Positions 58,769-64,000 of a stretch of 64,000 bases of DNA are shown here, in pieces (position 1 is the first letter of the stretch; each line of letters starts with the position of its first letter). The notes below the pieces were generated by a model that did not search any database, had not been told where the DNA came from, and saw nothing but the letters and a program-made list of their open reading frames with translations. A program made the translations under genes and the position numbers. Source of the DNA: Caprella mutica (taxonomy: Eukaryota > Arthropoda > Malacostraca > Amphipoda > Caprellidae); the NCBI GenBank assembly GCA_947561585.1, contig CANNZV010001828.1:1-64000 (forward strand), given 5' to 3'.

Positions 58769-60058
58769 TAGGGTTGTGACAATATGTTTTATAAATCATA
58801 GATCTTAAGAATATGACAGACGAAAAGAAATGGTATCGAATACTATATACCGTTCATGTACATAGAAGCATTCAATACTCTTCAAGGCCCATACTATACT
58901 GGCAGTACCACTACCGCGGTGCTACTGCCCTGTTTACGCATCTTCAATTAATCACGGTTAAATTAATGGAAAAGCAAAGTTGCAAAGTATACTGGCGGTG
59001 CTACCGCCTTGGCAGTCTGCGTTGCTACGGCGCTAGGCGGTGGCACCGCATCTGGACGCGTTACCACCGCCGCAGTAGCACCGCTTGCAAAGTATACTGG
59101 GCAGTTTCACCGCGGCAGTCAAAGTATAAGCACATACAGAGACCAGTTTAAAGTAGAAGATATCCCAATACAAATATTATTTAAAAGAATATGTAGCTAT
59201 ATTTTTTTTATATATAATTCTTAACATAATTTTTCATTTAAACAATTTTCTATATACATATATATTTATTTACATAAATTTTTATTTAGATACATATTTT
59301 TTGTATAGCTAAATTTTCTTTTTATATAAATTTTATATATTTTTTTCTTTTACTATTGATTCCCCATTAATTTTGAATCAACATTCAATTTCTATTGAAA
59401 CTCCGTTATTTATAACGGGGAAAGTACACTGCTATTCAATATCTAGCGACTGTTGGTACGTTAAATAACGTGGTATCAATCATTCTAACTACATCTCGCT
59501 ATTGCATTATTTTTGATGTTATTATTAGGTATATTTTAAGGTTTCTCCTAATGCGAAAATTATATTTTTCTGATGGTAAATATTCATATTCCTTCATTAA
59601 TTCAATATATTCATACATAATCTCATATAATTCATTTATCTATTAATTGAACATGTTCGGTTATTTTGTTGATCGCAGTTCACGCCAAACACCAAACGTT
59701 CCGCTGCTCTAAAAGTTAGCTTTTTATAAAAAGTTAGCTTTTATGAAAGCTTAAAGTTAGCTTTTAATAAAAAATAAAAGTTAGCTTTTTATATTGCTCT
59801 AAAAATGAGCTTGTACAATAATTAAAATAAACGTTAATCTTATAGAGCTGTGTACATACGCCGCGTTCTCACTGCCCAGTATACTTTGCAAGCGGTGATA
59901 ACGCGGCAGTAACGCCGCGTTATCACCGCCTAGTATACTTTGGATTTTAAGAAGCAGTAGCACCGCGGCGGTGACACTGCCATTATAGTATGGGCCTAAT
60001 TCTCCCCGTCTATAATATTACCAGGATCTATAATTTTAAAAGCATATTGTCACAAATG
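58769..60058. mobile_element. Family A palindromic element, copy 5, split by an insertion
   Basis: Left end TAGGGTTGTGACAATATG at 58769 and the core up to CAATACTCTTCAA at 58885; the right half resumes at TAATTCTCCCCGTCTATA (59997) and ends AGCATATTGTCACAAAT. Intact copies read CAATACTCTTTAATTCTCTC across the site, so the interruption is an insertion of 1111 bp. Confidence 0.8.
58886..59996. mobile_element. 1111-bp GC-rich-ended element nested in family A copy 5
   Basis: Ends GGCCCATACTATACTGGCAG and CTGCCATTATAGTATGGGCC are inverted repeats extending to about 45 bp (ACCGCGGTGCTACTGC inside). The flanks CAA and TAA, against TTTAA in intact copies, fit a 3-bp TAA duplication with one mutation, as in PIF/Harbinger; a TTAA duplication is not excluded. 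Subterminal zones (58981-59130 and 59860-59950) carry many CACCGC / GCGGTG motifs and several AAAGTATACTGG or CCAGTATACTTT motifs. The centre is AT-rich, with four AAAGTTAGCTTTT repeats at 59712-59800. There is no transposase, so it is non-autonomous. Plus ORFs at 58813-59224 are artefacts. Confidence 0.82.
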
Positions 60059-60476
60059 CTAATAAATATTAAATTAGTAATTAGTAATTAATGAAGACAT
60101 TGATGAACTAGAGGCAATTATCCACCATCTTCCATTGCTGGTTAGATGCGAGGATAATTTTCTACTTTGCAGTCCCTTTCTTTAATTCACCCTATAATTG
60201 CATGGAAAAAATAAGAGAGCTAGAAACTGAGTATAAACAGTGAAGATGAATATACACTCTATCGGAAGGTGAGGCTTTATTGCTTGCAAATTAATGCTTT
60301 ACAGAGTAATTAAAAGGGGGGTGTTTTCATTTAATTTATGAATGTGATCAGTGTATATAGGCACGTTAATGGAGTAGTTAAATTATTGCTCCTGCCTATC
60401 AGTCAATAAAATAAATCAGGAGAGAAGATTAATGCATTGTGGAATCACAAGCCATGTTTGAAAATCTGTAATGAAA
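60059..60476. other. AT-rich spacer
   Basis: Nothing recognised. Confidence 0.35.
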
Positions 60477-60664
60477 TAGGGAGGTTCTGAGTTATCGGAC
60501 GGGTCCACTTTTACGATCATAAAAAAAGAATATGATCAATAGGTTAAATGTTATTCGTTATTTTAATTAATTATAAAAAATAACGAGTAAATTAAAAAAA
60601 AATTATCTTTATTCTTATATGATCGAAAATGTGGAACTGTCCGATATCACGTAACTTGCCCTAT
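60477..60664. mobile_element. Family B palindromic element (full)
   Basis: Left AGGTTCTGAGTTATCGGACG then GGTCCAC; right GTGGAACTGTCCGATATCAC then GTAACTTGCCCTA. The inner part has CGTTATTTTAATTA and TAAAAAATAACGAG pairing. TAGGG at the left and CCCTA at the right. Confidence 0.75.
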
Positions 60665-61042
60665 TATTTATTAAAATATATTGATTGACGAAAAAAAGTA
60701 TAAATATTTAAACGCGTTATTTTAATTGGTATCCATGATACTGCAGGTATCTTGGATACCAATTCAAATATAAATTTTTTTAATAATTTTTAATACCTAT
60801 GTTTTGATGTATTTTTAAAATAATGAGTGGTAAAATATTGAAATTTTGACGAGTTTAATTCCCATTTGGTGATTGTCCCTTTGCCCTATGTACTCACGAA
60901 GAGCATTCTCCAATTGCCTGATAATTAGCCTCTGCCTGCTTTAATAACTCTAATTTTTGAGGGACTGAAACGTAATTAGGAGAAGGGTGCCCGAGGGGAG
61001 GAAGAGGGCCCGTCAACCCGACCTACAGGAGAGGGGGGTGAA
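60665..61042. other. Spacer with a GGTATCC palindrome
   Basis: TTGGTATCCATGATACTGC then AGGTATCTTGGATACCAA at 60725-60765 is a strong palindrome of the type described at 36838. No gene. Confidence 0.5.
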
Positions 61043-63158
61043 AAGACAAATGTAAAGAGACAAATGTAAAGGAACAGATGTAAAGGGACAGATGTAAAGG
61101 GACAGATATAGAGGGACAGATGTAGAGGGACAGATGTAAAGGGACAGATGTAAAGGGACAGATGTAAAGAGACAAATGTAAAGAGACAGATGTAAAGAGA
61201 CAGATGTAGAGGGACAGATGTAAAGAGACAGATGTAGAGGGACAGATGTAAAGAGACAGATGTAGAGGGACAGATGTAAAAGGACAGATGTAGAGGGACA
61301 GATGTAAAGGGACAGATGTAAAGAGACAAATGTAAAGGGACAGATGTAAAGAGACAGATGTAGAGGGACAGATGTAAAGAGACAGATGTAGAGGGACAGA
61401 TGTAAAGAGACAGATGTAGAGGGACAGATGTAAAAGGACAGATGTAGAGGGACAGATGTAAAGAGACAAATGTAAAGGGACAGATATAAAGGGACAGATG
61501 TAAAGGGACAGATGTAAAGGAACAGATGTAAAGGGACAGATGTAAAGGGACAGATGTAGAGGGACAGATGTAGAGGGACAGATGTAGAGGGACAGATGTA
61601 AAGAGACAAATGTAAAGGGACAGATGTGAAGGGACAGATGTAAAGGGACAGATGTAAAGGGACAGATGTAAAGAGATACATGTAAAAGGACAGATGTAAA
61701 GGGCAGATGTAAAGGGACAGATGTAAAGGGACAGATGTAAAGGAACAGATGTAAAGGGACAGATGTAAAGGGACAGATGTAGAGGGACAGATGTAAAGGG
61801 ACAGATGTAAAGAGACAAATGTAAAGGGACAGATGTAAAGAGACAGATGTAGAGGGACAGATGTAAAGAGACAGATGTAGAGGGACAGATGTAAAGAGAC
61901 AGATGTAGAGGGACAGATATAGAGGGACAGATGTAGAGGGACAGATGTAAAGGGACAGATGTAAAGGGACAGATGTAAAGAGACAAATGTAAAGAGACAG
62001 ATGTAGAGGGACAGATGTAGAGGGACAGATGTAAAGAGACAGATGTAGAGGGACAGATGTAAAAGAACAGATGTAGAGGGACAGATGTAGAGGGACAGAT
62101 GTAGAGGGACAGATGTAAAGAGACAAATGTAAAGGGACAGATATAAAGGGACAGATGTAAAGGGACAGATGTAAAGGAACAGATGTAAAGGGACAGATGT
62201 AAAGGGACAGATGTAGAGGGACAGATGTAAAGGGACAGATGTAAAGAGACAAATGTAAAGGGACAGATGTAAAGAGACAGATGTAGAGGGACAGATGTAA
62301 AGAGACAGATGTAGAGGGACAGATGTAAAGAGACAGATGTAGAGGGACAGATGTAAAAGGACAGATGTAGAGGGACAGATATAAAGGGACAGATGTAAAG
62401 GGACAGATGTAAAGGAACAGATGTAAAGGGACAGATGTAAAGGGACAGATGTAGAGGGACAGATGTAGAGGGACAGATGTAGAGGGACAGATGTAAAGAG
62501 ACAAATGTAAAGGGACAGATGTGAAGGGACAGATGTAAAGGGACAGATGTAAAGGGACAGATGTAAAGAGATACATGTAAAAGGACAGATGTAAAGGGCA
62601 GATGTAAAGGGACAGATGTAAAGGGACAGATGTAAAGAGACAAATGTAAAGGGACAGATGTAAAGAGACAGATGTAGAGGGACAGATGTAAAGAGACAGA
62701 TGTAGAGGGACAGATGTAAAGAGACAGATGTAGAGGGACAGATGTAAAAGGACAAATGTAAAGGGACAGATATAAAGGGACAGATGTAAAGGGACAGATG
62801 TAAAGGAACAGATGTAAAGGGACAGATGTAAAGGGACAGATGTAGAGGGACAGATGTAGAGGGACAGATGTAGAGGGACAGATGTAAAGAGACAAATGTA
62901 AAGGGACAGATGTAAAGGGACAGATGTAAAGGGACAGATGTAAAGAGATACATGTAAAAGGACAGATGTAAAGGGCAGATGTAAAGGGACAGATGTAAAG
63001 GGACAGATGTAAAGGGACAGATGTAAAGAGATACATGTAAAAGGACAGATGTAAAGGGCAGATGTAAAGGGACAGATGTAAAGGGACAGATATAAAGGGA
63101 CAGATGTAAAGAGATACATGTAAAAGGACAGATGTAAAGGGACAGATGTAGAGGGACA
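61043..63158. repeat. 14-bp tandem repeat, about 150 copies
   Basis: Unit GGGACAGATGTAAA, with AGAGACAG, TAGAGG and ACAAATG variants. A marker pair (GATACATG followed by a unit with one G lost, AAAGGGCAGATG) recurs with spacings of 895, 377, 83 and 83 bp. Four of these fit whole numbers of 14-bp units minus 1 bp, showing repeated block duplication. The minus strand has no stop in any phase, so all three minus frames remain open (up to 818 codons) with a 14-residue period. These are not genes. Confidence 0.96.
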
Positions 63159-63243
63159 GCAGTTTACTAATTTTAAAAAGAAAAGCACTAATAATATTAT
63201 ATAACGCTTGTATACATTTTATAATTGGTCTGGGTACAATACG

Positions 63244-63577
63244 ATAAACTAGATTATGTGCACTCGGTAGAGCGCTTACCTTTACCGCCGCTTTGACTTG
63301 TTCTCTCCCAAAATTTAATAAACTGCTAACTGGATAATAACCAATCGACCCACCAAGTTTCATGCAATATGGTTCAATACTTTTTGAGTTATAAATGACC
63401 ATGACCTTGACCTTTGACCGGGTCACTCCCAAAATTCTACCATCAGGTCACTGGACACTGACCCAATCGTTTCACAAAATTTCAGACAATTTGGTTGAAT
63501 ACTTTTTCAGTTAAGCGAATAACAATATGATAAATAAATAAATGACGGCTAAAATATGACCTTCCCGCATTCTGCGA
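63244..63577 (+). mobile_element. SINE-like repeat (2 modules)
   Basis: TAAACTAGATTATGTGCACT then CGGTAGAGCGCTTACC resembles a tRNA A box, with GACTTGTTCTCTCCC as B-box-like sequence. It has two modules about 123 bp apart (AATACTTTTTGAG at 63376 and AATACTTTTTCAG at 63499) with TGACCTTGACCTTTGACC. The 3' part GATAAATAAATAAATGACGG and CATTCTGCG matches the end of the copy at 46892. Confidence 0.72.
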
Positions 63578-64000
63578 ATTATTGTGATTGGAAAATAATG
63601 AGAAATTAAACAACTGTGATTTATAAAACTTAAACTTATTTTAAATTAAAATAGATAATAGATTTCTAATATATATTTATATTGTATATAGTTATAAGTG
63701 TATAACTAATACACAATATCAAAATAATACGAATCGGTGATTTCACGTAGCGTTGTTATTATAACATTTATAAACACTCTATCGTACATCTGACAGCGGG
63801 TCAAACCTTACCGAGTAAGGATATATAAGTTGGAGTTACTACAACTGCAACTGACCCTCTAAACTATAAATAGTACTATCAAATATACCATCAGCGACAG
63901 AAATTAATAGCGTTATTTTACATGTTTATTGCAATACGCTTGAGTCTGTTAAATACATAGGTTGCACATATTCGAGCATATAAGGAAAAAGATGCTTTAC
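63578..64000. other. AT-rich end of window with a B-family-like arm
   Basis: No gene. The last 50 bp (GTTGCACATATTCGAGCATA then TAAGGAAAAA) resemble a family B left arm that would continue past the window edge. Confidence 0.35.

Noticed and set aside
58813..59224. Plus ORFs of 112 and 71 codons
   Set aside because: They cross the boundary between the family A element and the inserted GC-rich repeat and have no domain.
63259..63300. Possible tRNA gene (CGGTAGAGCGC)
   Set aside because: Only A- and B-box-like motifs are present; no complete cloverleaf can be folded, and the sequence recurs as part of a dispersed repeat.
60976..63432. Minus-strand ORFs of 818, 721 and 646 codons
   Set aside because: Produced by the 14-bp repeat, which lacks stops in all minus phases. 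The start of the longest one lies in the SINE-like repeat.

Overview
The window looks like gene-free, AT-rich nuclear DNA of a eukaryote, most likely an arthropod. The pointers are long gene-free stretches, palindromic MITE-like repeats with TA or TTA target duplications, a Tc1/mariner-type transposase relic, a retroelement ORF relic of a kind I associate with arthropod genomes, and three copies of a SINE-like repeat with a tRNA-like start. I could not support any intact protein-coding gene, rRNA, tRNA or CRISPR. Nearly every long ORF is a tandem repeat whose monomer happens to lack stop codons on one strand. The species cannot be named from the sequence.

The dominant content is tandem repeats. 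I count about 28 separate arrays with units of 12 to about 125 bp, covering by my addition roughly 25 kb (about 40 %) of the window. The largest are the 17-bp array at 4812-8531, the 32-bp array at 2603-3839, the 33-bp array at 27821-29275, the linked 21-bp and 30-bp arrays at 40925-46153, the 33-bp array at 51307-52447, the 22-bp array at 53858-56005 and the 14-bp array at 61043-63158. Several show higher-order structure. The clearest cases are an exact 338-bp (13 x 26) period at 25.9-26.8 kb, a 495-bp (15 x 33) period at 28.5-29.2 kb, and a 1.77-kb near-identical tandem duplication at 40.93-44.50 kb.

Between the arrays lie short inverted-repeat elements, which I sort into families by eye. 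Family A has ends GGGTTGTGACAATATG (5 copies). Family B has ends GGGTAAGTTC plus a GTCCGATAA block (about 14 full or half copies). Family C has ends CTCTATAGTGAATG (3 copies). Family D has ends GGGTCA and AGGTAAATTGCG (3 loci). Family E consists of hairpins with GGCCCCACCATAAC (about 11 loci). There are also single elements: a 208-bp TTA-flanked MITE at 17468-17675, a 1111-bp GC-rich-ended element nested inside a family A copy at 58886-59996, a 476-bp long-arm palindrome at 53326-53801, a hairpin rich in TGAGTCA at 57942-58178, and a foldback-like pair of inverted minisatellites at 17759-18697. Families A, B and D share TA-GGG...CCC-TA ends, which suggests mobilisation by one transposase type.

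Two protein relics remain: a mariner-type transposase pseudogene (46155-46804, minus) abutting the 30-bp array, and a frameshifted retroelement fragment (48778-49190, minus). Several arrays look as if they were seeded from transposon ends (family D at 19.0-19.8 kb, family E at 51.3-53.1 kb). A few non-repetitive patches, for example 2040-2345 with six TAATTA sites and 52448-52776, have the look of conserved non-coding DNA, so the window could be a gene desert or a very large intron. That last point is inference only.
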